A DNA stretch of 64,000 nt from Aldrovandia affinis (lineage: Eukaryota; Chordata; Actinopteri; Notacanthiformes; Halosauridae). Shown here piece after piece: positions 10,597 to 21,862 of the stretch. The stretch is taken from positions 1,488,001 through 1,552,000 of the forward strand of contig JAINUG010000199.1 in the NCBI GenBank assembly GCA_029706075.1. The letters are read 5' to 3'. How positions within the stretch are numbered: position 1 is the first letter of the stretch; each line of letters starts with the position of its first letter. A program made the translations under genes and the position numbers. Below the pieces are notes generated by a model, which saw nothing but the letters and a program-made list of their open reading frames with translations, did no database searches and was not told where the DNA came from.

Positions 10597-12579
10597 ACAT
10601 GCTTGAGCTGTTTGAATTTAAATATAACAAAAGGAACTACTGTTGTAATTCAATACGACTCCTATAGCCTAGAGCACTGGTGGCTCTCACACATAACACA
10701 AATAGGACACTCTCCCCCAAACCTATCCTATATGATAATAGGAGAAGACAATACAATATGATTGCATAATTAGCCATTATCAATGTGAACTGGGTGGGCC
10801 AATATTGTTGGGACAATATAATTAAACTTTCTAAACAGATGCAAGTTTGAAAATGGTACTGAGAGAATCACAAAGAGTAGGGAACAGAGGAGAGCAGCAA
10901 TTTCTAAATGAAGAAATAAACACACAAGGGCACATAATGCTGTGGGCACTACCAACATGTTCAGGTTTATGAACAAATGACTGTTGGACTATTATCAACA
11001 CTTATATTGGTTTATATATACTTACATTTTTGTATTTATTTCTTTACATTTATTCTTGCTTTACATTCATACATGTACGTATATGCTGAGAAAGAGAGAG
11101 GAGAATGTGTTATTGTCATTGCACTGAAACATGTATATGCACACGGGATACCTATGACCTGTGCAATGACAAATGCATTGTCTATAATGGACTTTACTGC
11201 AGTCACAATGTGTGTTTATGTAGGCTGTAATTTATAATGCCATTAATGTTTTACATTTTGTATTTAAAAATTACAAGAATTGTCTCTCTCGCTGATCTAT
11301 GTCATATCATCACGCTTCCTGTGTGTTTACTTATTTTTCATTATAAATAAAAGCTTTTACATGACTGGAGGAAATCTTTTATCAAGCATGGTTTAATGTG
11401 ATGAAACAGACTTTGACCAAGGAACTTAAGACTTTGAGATAGCTTCTTCTCTCATCCAATCACCAATGTAAAACATAAAGTATTTTCTGAAACCTCAGCA
11501 TAAAATCCCTCACTCTAGAGTTAAATTAATACATTGCATGTACATAATCTTAAACTATACATACGAGTCATTTATTATTTTCTAAATTATTTCAGAAAAT
11601 GAGGCCCTAAGTCCTTGTCTTCAGAAGAGCTTGATGTTTGAGATGAGCTCAATGGTTTTGTGTAGTAGATTTTTCCACAGTGCTGAAATGTCATGTCAAT
11701 TGGTCACAGCAAGCTGGGAAACTGCAGCCCTGAAACAAACCAAAGATGAGTCTGAAACTGGCTGTAAATTGAATTTTAATGGGGCAAAACCTTTTGCTGA
11801 GTCATGCTATTTTTTGGCGGTTCTAACCACTGCGGTCACAAAACAGTTATTCCTTCTCCCTTGAGTTATCACCTCTGACCTGTGTTTACTGATATATCAA
11901 TCTTGAAATCTTTATGTCCAACTATTGGATAAGAAGCATCTTATGTGAACACACTTCAAAGTCACTGCAAGTAGTATGTAGTAGTAGTAGGATTTTACTG
12001 TAGGTTGTGCATGGCATTATGAGACTATTGATTAACCCCACTCACATACTGCTTACCCTGCACAAGCAATTCTTCTATATACTGCTTACTGCTTCCTCTT
12101 TTTAAGTGTTATTCGTTGTACATCGTGTTGTTGCTATTGACGGCCCAGCAATGCAATATGCTTGAGTAAAAACATTGCCTTTCTTTCTATGTTGGAATAG
12201 TTATATTTCTTACTTTGTCAGGTTACCTGCCAAATAATTTATTGGATTGTATGTATGTGTTTGGAGATAAAGCTGTGAAAATGAGTAGGTGAGAGAGGAG
12301 CCACAGCTAGCTAAATGGATCCCACTGTTGAGTGGAGCATAGATGTCATTGCCATTTGTTGGTTTCATCAGCTTGGTCTGCCTCTTAGTAAAAGCTTGCC
12401 TCAGGCTGGAAGTCTATATCCTGTACTTTTGTTGGCAATGGATTCCTAATAAAATAGCCAAGCCCAACAAGCCTGGAGCACTAGATCATTCCTGACACAT
12501 TTCTCTACCTCAGGATCTCTCGTGAGCTCCATGAAGACATCGACCCATTCATGGCCCTTTTCCACTGTGTAACATACAC
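10597..12579. other. Anonymous AT-rich DNA
   Basis: Nearly 2 kb without a supportable gene. The short frames are isolated and motif-free. A gtagtagtagtag microsatellite lies near 11980. Confidence 0.4.
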
Positions 12580-12760
12580 CATTCCATTCCATTACATTAC
12601 ATTACATTACAGGCATTTAGCAGACGTTCTTATCCAGAGCGACTTACAGTTTACATTTCTTTACGATCCATTTATACAGCTGGATATTTACTGAAGCAAT
12701 TCAGGTTAAGTACCGTGCTCAAGGGTACAATGGCAGTGTCCCACCTGGGGATTGAACCTG
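12580..12760 (-). repeat. V-SINE-like element, 5' truncated
   Basis: Read on the minus strand, it starts near 12760 with a B-box-like GGTTCAATCCCC and continues through a conserved CTTGAGCACGG segment. It then carries the CTGGATAAGAACGTCTGCTA core typical of the V-SINE tail domain and ends in repeats of TAATG. The tRNA-derived A box is absent, so the copy lacks its 5' end. Confidence 0.75.
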
Positions 12761-13689
12761 ATTTTTTCTCTATACGTGTACATCGCTGATTGTTGGGTTT
12801 TATGTAATTAGTGAGATGATAAACCAATTTACCGTGAAACTAATGCAGAGTTCAATATAATATCTAAAGCTATATACTGTATGTGTGTACTCTATATTTG
12901 AAATACAATTAAATACAGTGATGATCATTTTAAAGTTAAATGTTCTCAAATGTATTACTGTTTGCTGTAGTTTAAATGCTTTTCACCAAACATGCTTAAT
13001 TTTGTGAATTTTTCAACACAGTGCAGTATCAATGTGCATACATTAATTTAGAACTCAAAATCCATCTGGTTATGCTTGCATACATCTAGTGTTTGTGTTT
13101 GTGACATAATTTCCCCTTAATGGCAATCTTAGGCAGGTCAGGGAGTTGTAGGATAGAGCCTCTGCTAATGGCAGAAGGAGTCAGGGAGAGACACGGGCCT
13201 ACAGGTGAGTTTTTACTAAATGCACCTCATTAGTAGTTAAGCCATTAATAAAACCACGAATTGTAGAAAATAATTAATGACCGTAGTTTTATTCCTTGAG
13301 GTATGTTGTAATAGTATGTTTGGGGTAATACATTATAGGGTTGCCACCCAGACAGTTTTTTTCCCACCAGCCTGGTTGTTTTCTTTTTTAAATAGAATTT
13401 CTTAGCCATGATTAACCATACCATTTTCAATACTAATTACTTAATTTGCAGACTTTTCACAAAGTTGGTAAAAGCACGTGTGGCATCTCAGGCTCTCACT
13501 GCACTGCAGATGATGGATGGCAGAGTTTGTCAAAGACAAAAAACTGCTTCAAATGAGATACATGAATACAGTAAAAAAAAAAATCAGGTGTTATGCATGC
13601 AACAGCTAACAAAGAGCTGTACTACTGTTTCCCACTTCCTGCACATATGAACATTTATATTTATCTTTTTTTCTGCAAAATAACTCATA
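12761..13689. other. Anonymous DNA
   Basis: No gene or transposon end recognised on either strand. Confidence 0.4.
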
Positions 13690-16005
13690 CATTATATGTC
13701 TGGGGGCCCAGGCCTACACCCCCTCAAAAGCAAGCCTAAGGTGACAGTGGCAAGGAAAAACTCCCTTGATAGGGAAAAACCTAGGGAGGCACCAGACTAA
13801 AAGGGGGGGAGACCATCCTCTACTGGCCGGCACAGGGTGTGTCCAAAAAAGACTGTATCATGGTCAGTCCAAGGTGACTCAGGGCTGTCTGACTTTGCGC
13901 CTCCGTGTTAGGTAGTCAGTGGGGGGGCTAAACCACATGAAGGGGGTCCAGATCCAGGGACTGGGGTAGGCGTGGGACCCAACAGGTGTAAACTATGGCA
14001 GCATACCTATTAGGAGAGGGACAGAGAACACACAGCCATGAGAGAGTTACAAACCATCCACACCCGATTAAGGATAACCAGCCTAACAGTGTTGGTAACA
14101 CATTGAGGAGGTGACAGTATGGAAAGTTTCTCACTGCATAAGACACTAGGGTGTGGCCTTCTCCATCTCTCCACCTAGATTATGTTTGGTAGTAGGCTAG
14201 GCTGAAAATATATGTTTTTAATCTAAACTTAAACATTTAAACTGTGTCTGAATCCCTAACATGCTTTGGTAAACCATTCCACAACAGAGGAGCTCTAAAG
14301 AGAAGGCTCTACCACCAGCTGTGCTTTTAAAAATTCTAGTGAATAATAGTTGGCCGACTTCTTGTGAACAAAGCAGTCGTGTGGGCTTATAAGGGATAAT
14401 CATTTCGGTCAGATATATAGGTGCAAGTCCGTGCACTGCTTTAAAAGTTAGCAGCAGTACTTTATAATCAGCCCACTATTTAACAGGAAGCCAATGTAGT
14501 GATACTACCACAGAAGTAATGTGTTCATACTTCTTGGATCTAGTCAAAATATGTGCCGCTGTATTCTGTACTTGTTGAAGATTCTTAAGAGAGCTACTAG
14601 AGCAGCCAGATAGTAAGGCATTACAACAGTCTAGCCTCGATGCGACAAAAGCATGCATCAACATTTTTGCATCCTCTAATGACAGAAAGTGCCTAATTTT
14701 AGCTATGTTTCTTAGGTGAAAGAAAGCCACCCTGGAAGTGTTTTTAATATGAGAGCCAAATCCTGATCCTGATCAATAATAAAACCAAGGTTCTTGACCA
14801 TCAGACTTGATGCAACCAGGCAATCACTTGCATTTAACTGCAGATCCAACTTGTTCCTTCATTTTTTGGGGCCCAAGACCATCCTCTCTGTTTTATCTGA
14901 ATTCAAAAGCAGGAAGTTTACTGTCATCCAATTCTTTATATCAGAGATACAAGCCTCTAACTGAGTGAATTGAAGTATTTCACCTGGTTTCATTGATATG
15001 TACAGCTCTGTATCATCTGCATAGCAATGGAAATTCACACCATGTTTACAAATAACATTATCCAGTGGTAGCAAGTATAATGAGAACAGTAATGGTCCCA
15101 GCACTGAGCCTTGTGGAATACAATATTTAACCTGAGAGTAGTCAGAGAACTCTTGATCTAATTGCACAAATTGAAACCTGTCTGATAGGTATGATTTAAA
15201 CCATGAGACCAGGTTTTCCAGCATGTAAAGGATAATCTGGTGGTCAATAGTGTCAAAAGCAGAATTTATGTCAAGGAGCACTAGAATAGAAACACAACCA
15301 GAATCCAGTGCTAACAGTAAGTAATTTACATGTAATTTAAAGGTAATTTATATGTTTGACAAAAAGGGAAGATTTGAAATGGCCCTATCGTTCTTCAGAA
15401 TATCAGGATCAATATTTTGGTTTCTTTAGAAGAGGCTTGATTACTGCCACTTTTAAAGATTTAGGTACGCAACCCAATAATAGGAATGTATTTATAATAT
15501 CTAACATGGGCTGGCCTAGCACAGGAAAAAGATCTTTAATGAGCTTTGTTGGTATGGGGTCTAACAGGCATGTAGATGATTTGGAGGAAATAACCAGTTT
15601 ACTAAATGTATCCAGATCCAAAGGAGTGAAAAACTCAAGGGTCTCTGCGCAACCCTGCTCCTGATAGCCCTGTGCCCTCTCCGGAGTTGGAATGCTAGAT
15701 ATTGGAGTCATTTTCATAATTTGTTCTCTGATCATCTCAATCTTATCAGTAAATTAGTTCATGAAGTCATTAGAATTATAGTTAGGAGGATAACTGCTGT
15801 AATCTGAGGACAGATTTTTTTTTTGTCAGTTTAGCTACCGTGTTAAATGTAAATCTTGGGTTGTTTTTATTCTGGTCAATTAATTTTGAGAAGTACGATG
15901 ACCTAGCTGTAGTAAGAGCATGCTTGTATTCTATGAGGCTATCCTTCCAAGCAGAGCAAAACACCTCTAAATTGGTAGAGCGCCATCTGCGTTCTAATAT
16001 CCTGG
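13690..16005 (-). mobile_element. L2-like LINE: reverse transcriptase and 3' UTR
   Basis: Minus-strand non-LTR element truncated 5' within the linker between endonuclease and RT (about 16005, R-R-W-R-S-T). Reading leftward are a lysine-rich thumb-like linker (15782-15964), RT fingers with L-L-D-P-I-P-T-K-L near 15565, the palm with A-F-D-T-I-D-H near 15250, P-Q-G-S-V-L-G-P-L-L near 15105, and the catalytic Y-A-D-D near 15015. A maturase-like tail ends near 14220. The 3' UTR (13690-14200) carries the caaggaaaaactccct block seen in many fish L2 elements. Frames are interrupted at about 15770, 15400, 15290, 14850, 14730 and 14440, so it is dead. It is consistent in family with the fragment at 7911-9235. 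Confidence 0.8.
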
Positions 16006-16701
16006 AAATAAGGATTTATTCTGGACATTCTGTCATACTGGACATTTCAATGTCAAGTATGAAACGGAAAGGACAAAAAGGTAAATAAAGAAAAGTTGCT
16101 TAACTCTTGCGTCAAACTGTTCCACTTGTCTCCCTGTGTTGTATACAGCTTCTTTCTAACAAAAAAAAATATCGGTTGGCATATCATACCTTCAGCTCTG
16201 ATCAAAGCTCCCTCTGGAAAAAACATGACATGAGGTTATGCAGGAAAGTTTTGACAAGTTTCAAGTGCCAGGTCTTTTTATTGGGGGGGGTGTCAGTGTC
16301 CACAAGTAATGATATTACCTTGGTAGCTTGCTGTGTGCCTCAGGCTTTCACTCCCTTTGTAGCTTGAGTTCAGTGGCCAGAATTAACAAATGCAACTCGA
16401 AAAGTTTCATCATGTGTAACGGAAGCATTAAAAAATCTGCCTTGGTCCAATCCTGATTCTGAATGTCAATTGATCTTCCCACTTTCATCCTCTGTGGTGA
16501 CTTGAATCCTCACCCAAGGTGGCTCCCCACACTGGGGAAGCTACTTCCTGTCAAATGTTATTTTGAAAAACCAGCTTGTATGAATTAGGTGGTGAAAAAA
16601 ACAAAACATCAGTCAATGGTGTCTTTGCTTGTTATATTCTAGCCCTCACCTGTCTTGTTCCTGCGGTACATATAAACTTGCTCTATGCTACCCACTGTCT
16701 T
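16006..16701. other. Anonymous DNA
   Basis: Nothing recognisable. A palindromic-looking pair of gacattct and tgtcaagt segments near 16020-16065 is too short to interpret. Confidence 0.35.
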
Positions 16702-17093
16702 AATCTATGTTTAACCATTCAGTCAGTTTGCTGAATTCATAAATGGTATCATTTAACCGTTCCTGGGTTTTAATTACTGTGATTGTCAATGTTTGAACTG
16801 ATTCAATAATAAATGCAATAACAATGATATTTGCCACAACTATTGTGTATCTTGCCTATCATCGTGACACAAAATGTGATCTTTGACACCAAAAAAAATC
16901 TATGTTTAACCATTCAGTCAGTTTGCTGAATTCATAAATGGTATCATTTAACCGTTCCTGGGTTTTAATTACTGTGATTGTCAATGTTTGAACTGATTCA
17001 ATAATAAATGCAATAACAATGATATTTGCCACAACTATTGTGTATCTTGCCTATCATCGTGACACAAAATGTGATCTTTGACACCAAAAAAAA
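16702..17093. repeat. Perfect 195-bp tandem duplication
   Basis: Positions 16702-16896 and 16897-17091 are identical, each unit beginning aatctatgtttaacc and ending in an A run. The second copy ends in the same eight-A run at 17086-17093. The unit encodes nothing obvious. Identity suggests a recent duplication, or an assembly artefact. Confidence 0.9.
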
Positions 17094-17421
17094 CCAGTTA
17101 ATGGTAATGTAGCTCCAGTCCAGAAAATCCACTACATTTCATGTGCTGAAGTCATTTTCCAGCCACCTTGGAGAGGATGTAATCGATGGTGGCCGATTTG
17201 AAAAGGGGCTTCAGCATTGCTTATCTTGCTCATGAAAGGAATTAACATCTATCTAATGTTCCAGGAATAGCATTGCTTGAAATTATCTTGCCTTGGTGCT
17301 CCCATGGTATTGATAGCTTTATCACATTGCTCAATTCTCTTGTTGCAATGGAACCCCTCTTACATCTTTGATATTGGAAACTAACTGGAATTTGGAGGGT
17401 TTTTTTTGTTAGACTAAGTTA
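17094..17421. other. Anonymous DNA
   Basis: No gene or repeat identified between the tandem duplication and the hAT MITE. Confidence 0.35.
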
Positions 17422-17429
17422 GACTAAGC

Positions 17430-17629
17430 CAGGGGTCGGCAACCTGCGGCTCCGGAGCCGCATGCGGCTCTTTCAGCCTTATGTTGCGGCTCCGCGTGGC
17501 TTGGGAAAATAAATAATAAGTATCCAATTGAATCGGGCGCAAAATTGGGCACATTTTTTTGGCGTAGCACCCCCTCCGTGGAAACCGGGTCCAAATGGCT
17601 CTTTGAGTGTTATGGGTTGCCGACCCCTG
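17430..17629 (+). mobile_element. Complete 200-bp hAT MITE
   Basis: Terminal inverted repeats are CAGGGGTCGGCAACC at 17430 and its exact complement ending at 17629. A perfect 8-bp target duplication, gactaagc, flanks it (17422-17429 and 17630-17637). Eight-base duplications and CAGGG-type ends are hAT characteristics. The left arm carries a gcggctccggagccgc palindrome. No coding capacity. Confidence 0.92.
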
Positions 17630-17637
17630 GACTAAGC

Positions 17638-18993
17638 CCTCACTTTATGGATGACAGAATGTAATTTGTTCATACAGTGCTGGTTTTGTTTGATTATATT
17701 GATGTGTTCTCATTACAGCTGGTAGCATTATTGTGAGCTTGTAAGATAAGCAGAGGGCACAGCTTAAGAATCGCACACTGTAATAACATAGTTCAAGTGA
17801 ATAATGTCTTCCCATTAGCTTCATCTTTTGTAAACACATTATTCACACTGAACTATCCATACAAATGAATATTCATTCTTTTTTAAAAGGAGAAAGAGAA
17901 TACTTGAGTCAGATAAATCTCACATGCATCACAGTGAAGCCAATTATGATTCTGATAATTAATCTCTGTGATCATATTAATTATGAGCGGTAAATTTGTG
18001 CATAAAGAAAACACAAACAATCAAATGCAGTGGTCATAATAAAGCAAGTGGTATCAATTATAGGGCTTTTTTTGTGATATAACATCAGGAAGTTATACTG
18101 TTTAAACCCTGTCTTTCCTTGGGTGCTGTCACCTAGTAGAGGAATACAAAATGTTGCTCATTGAACAGAAATAGTGTACGACTATGATTGATGCTTAGGT
18201 TTTCCTTTGCTGGTGATAGGAGTAAGCTAAGTCAAAAGAGATGTTGTTAGTACACAGTGCTGTCTGCTAAGCAATTTATTCATCTTTCATGATGATGAAC
18301 ATGATTTTCTTTGAATTAGTCACCCTAGTACTCTGCTTTTAAGTGATTAATGCACAGAAGTGGCGACTGAGGGGCGCTCAGGCACCACCCCTCCTGGCAT
18401 TCCAGGCCATTATAAAAATACAAATAAATTGTTCTATGAAAATTATATTTATAATGTGTAGCTGGAGCATGCGCAGACAGTGAATTTAAGGCCAGTTTCT
18501 AAGCTTAGCTTTATCCACACCCATCCAAATCCATTAAGGGTGGTGAAATTGATGTCTGTGGAGGACTGAAGCGTGGAAGCGATGCAGACAAACCCATGTG
18601 AGCAAGCTGGGTGGCAGGCAGTAAACAACAAATTCTAATTAGCTATTAGCTAGCTTTGTCATAGTTTTAAATAGGTTTAGTTGAAGTCAACTATGGCAAC
18701 CTCATCCCATACTCAAGCTGACAATGCTGCTTTAACTCTGAACAGTGTTAGCCATTGCAGCAAAGTCCTGAAGGTGAAGTAATGCTGCTGGTACAAGCTG
18801 GATTCTGTATTCAGCTGGAATGTGTATGGTTAAAATAATAACTTATTTATTGACAAGCTATATGGGAATTGAATAAATTAATTAAATGAGAATATAGCTT
18901 AACATAATTATATTGATTGATAAGTCGATGTCTGTATGGTATAACCCTACCCAACAGAATTTCACCAGCAGCCATTGAATCAGTGTCACAATA
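17638..18993. other. Anonymous DNA with one possible hAT-like end
   Basis: No coding feature. Near 18356 the segment cagaagtggcgactgagg resembles a hAT-type terminus, but no matching end or duplication was found. Confidence 0.35.
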
Positions 18994-19401
18994 TTTGTAC
19001 CCAGGGTCGGCTCTACACATTTTGGTGCCCTAGGCGAGATTGGCATTTGCCCCCCCCCCCACACACATCACCATGGAAGCTAGCCACATTATTATCACTA
19101 ATAAGAACATAAGAACATAAGAATACATAATGATGTGAACGGGCCGTTCGGCCCATCTAGGCTCATCATGTCCTAATCTAAAGAGTATCTAGTACTACAT
19201 CTAGCCTTGACTTGAATAGCCCAAGCGTTTCTGCCTCTACTACCTTACCTGGCAAGCTGTTCCAGGCATTGACAACTCTCTGTGTAAAGAAAAACTTCCT
19301 AATATCTGTGCGGAATTTGCCTTTAACTAATTTCCACCTGTGGCCTCTTGTTCTGCTGACCCCACTTATCTTAAAAAATCTTTGGTATTTTACTTTGTTA
19401 A

Positions 19402-20935
19402 TCCATCCATCCATTCATCCATCCATCTTCTACCGCTGATCCGGGTCGGGTCGCGGGGGCAGCAGCCTAAGCAGGGAGACCCAGACTTCCCTCTTCCCGG
19501 CCACTTCGTCCAGCTCTTCCGGGGGAACCCCGAGGCGTTCCCAGGCCAGCCGAGAGACGTAGTCTCTCCAGCGTGTCCTGGGTCTTCCCCGGGCCTCCTC
19601 CCGGTGGGACGTGCCCGAACACCTCACCAGGAGGCGTCCAGGAGGCATCCTAACCAGGTGCCCGAGCCACCTCATCTGGCTCCTCTCGACGCGGAGGAGC
19701 AGCGGCTCTACTCTGAGCCCCTCCCAGATGACCGAGCTCCTCACCCTATCTCTAAGGGAGAGCCCAGACACCCTGCGGAGAAAACTCATTTCAGCCGCTT
19801 GTATTCGCGATCTCGTTCTTTCGGTCACTACCCACAACTCGTGACCATAGGTGAGGGTAGGAACATAGATCGACTGGTAAATCGAGAGCTTTGCCTTTAG
19901 GCTCAGCTCCCTCTTCACCACAACAGACCGATGCAGCGTCCGCATCACTGCCGACGCCGCACCAATCCGCCTGTCGATCTCCCGCTCCATCCTTCCATCA
20001 CTCGTGAACAAGACCCCGAGATATTCGAACTCCTCCACTTGGGGCAGGATCTCCTCTCCGACCCGGAGAGTGCACTCCACCCTTTTCCGGTTGAGAACCA
20101 TGGTCTCGGATTTGGAGGTGCTGATTCTCATCCCAGCCGCTTCACACTTGGCTGCGAACCGCTCCAGCGAGAGCTGAAGGTCACGGCCCGATGAAGCCAA
20201 CAGGACCACATCATCTGCAAAGAGCAGTGACCCAATCCTCAGGCCACCGAACCGGACCCCTCAACGCCCGGCTGCGCCTAGATATTCTGTCCATAAAGGT
20301 TATGAACAGAACCGGTGACAAAGGGCAGCCCTGGCGGAGTCCAACCCTCACCGGGAACAAGTCCGACTTACTGCCGGCAATGCGGACCATGCTCTGGCAC
20401 CGGTCGTACAGGGACCGAATGGCCCGTATCAAGGGGCCCGGTACCCCATACACCGAGCCGGGGGACAATAAGTATTCCCACCCCTGCTCGGCGCCTCCCA
20501 CCAGGGGCAACTCCAGAGTGGAAGAGAGTCCAACCCCTCTCAAGGAGACTGGTTCCGAAGCCCATGCCGTGCGTCGAGGCGAGGCTGACTATATCTAGGA
20601 ACCTCTCGACCTCCCGCACCAGCTCAGGCTCCTTCCCCGCCAGAGAGGTGACACCGTCCCTAGAGCTAGCTTCTGCAGCCGAGGATCGGACCGCTAAGGT
20701 CCCTGCCTTCGGCCGCCGCCCATCTCACACTGCACCCGACCCCCTTGGCCCCTCCCATGGGTGGTGAGCCCATGGGAAGGGGGTCCTACGTCGCCTCTTC
20801 GGGCTGTGCCCGGCCGAGCCCCATAGGTGTAGGCCCGGCCACCAGGCGCTCGCCCTCGAGCTCCACCCCCGGGCCTGGCTCCAGGGGGGTTCCCGGTGAC
20901 CCACGTCTGGGAGAGGGAAACGTAGTTCCATTTTT
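19402..20935 (-). mobile_element. RTE-like LINE, internally deleted
   Basis: GC-rich minus-strand LINE. Its long open frame (20209-19430, 259 codons) encodes the RT palm tail and C-terminal region: M-V-L-L-A-S-S at the start, F-E-Y-L-G-V-L-F near residue 61, the thumb, and an R-W-L-G-H-L-V-R segment near residue 182. Upstream (20543-20211) is the G-L-R-Q-G-C-P-L-S-P palm motif. Further upstream (20930-20470) the endonuclease N-terminus starts, then joins directly to RT near 20465, so most of the endonuclease and the RT fingers are deleted. The 3' end at 19402 is a run of atcc repeats, as RTE-type elements carry. A frameshift near 20210 separates the RT parts. The clade is inferred from motifs and tail; other LINE clades are possible. 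Confidence 0.7.
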
Positions 20936-20947
20936 GTTTGTCATCAA

Positions 20948-21860
20948 CAAATCAGACCTTTATGGTAGTGGCTAGACAGAAGCTACTTCTGAGTGAAAGG
21001 CATATGACAGCCCACCTGGAGTTTGCCAAATGGTACTTAAATGACTCTAAGAGCATCAGGAAAAAGATTATCCGGTCTGATGAGACACAAATTGAACTTT
21101 TTGGCCTGTATGCCAAGTGCTACCATAAAGGTCTGATTGATGGAGTGCTGCAGAGATGTTTGTCCTTCTACCAGGTTCTCCCATCGCTGCAGAGGAACTC
21201 TGAAGCTCTCTTAGAGTGGCCATTGGGTTCTTGGTCACCTCCCTGACCATGGCCCTTCTTTCCCGGTTACTGAGTTTGGCCAGACGGCCAGCTCTAAGAA
21301 GAGTTGTGGTGGTTCCAAACTTATTCCATTTCACAATGATGGAGCCCACTGTTCTCCTGGGTGCTTTCAAAGCTTTAGCAATGTTTTTATACCCTTCCCC
21401 AGATCTATGCCTCAACACAATTCTATCTAAGAGGTCTATGGAGAGTTCCTAGGACTTCATGGCTTGGTTTTTACTCTGACATGCACTGTCAATCGTGGGA
21501 CCTTATATAGACAGGTGTGTGCCTTTCCAAATCATGTCCAATCAATTGAATTTACCGCAGCTGGACTCCAATGAAGTTCTAGACACATCTCAAGGATGAT
21601 CAGTGGAGACAGGATGCACCTGAGCTCAATTTTGAGTGTCACAGCAAACGGCGTGAATACTTATGTACATGTGATATTTTCGTTTTATATTTTTAATACA
21701 TTTGCAAAAATTTCTAAATATTTTTTTTCACTTTGTCATTATGGGGTATTGTGTGTAGAATTCTGAGAAAAAAAAAGAATTTAATCCATTTTGGAATAAG
21801 GCTGTAACATAACAAAATGTGGAAAAAGTGAAGCGATGTGAATACTTTCCGGATGCACTG
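20948..21860 (-). mobile_element. Tc1/mariner foldback element, copy 1
   Basis: The right end CAGTGCATCCGGAAAG (complement) stops at 21860 before TA. Minus-strand sequence 21418-21123 encodes the paired helix-turn-helix part of a Tc1 transposase (L-R-H-R-S-G-E-G-Y near the start). The plus strand at 20960-21120 encodes the next part, including S-D-E-T with the first catalytic Asp. The two halves therefore face opposite ways, joined by an inverted repeat of atcagacctttatggta. The left terminal repeat present in copy 2 is missing here, where the element abuts the RTE LINE. The same arrangement in copy 2 at 42137 shows that the inversion was amplified. Confidence 0.82.
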
Positions 21861-21862
21861 TA

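Noticed and set aside
18356-18420. Left end of another hAT element
   Set aside because: No partner end or 8-bp duplication found.
19340-20767. Long plus-strand frames over the RTE LINE
   Set aside because: GC-rich antisense frames of LINE coding sequence, with no domain of their own.
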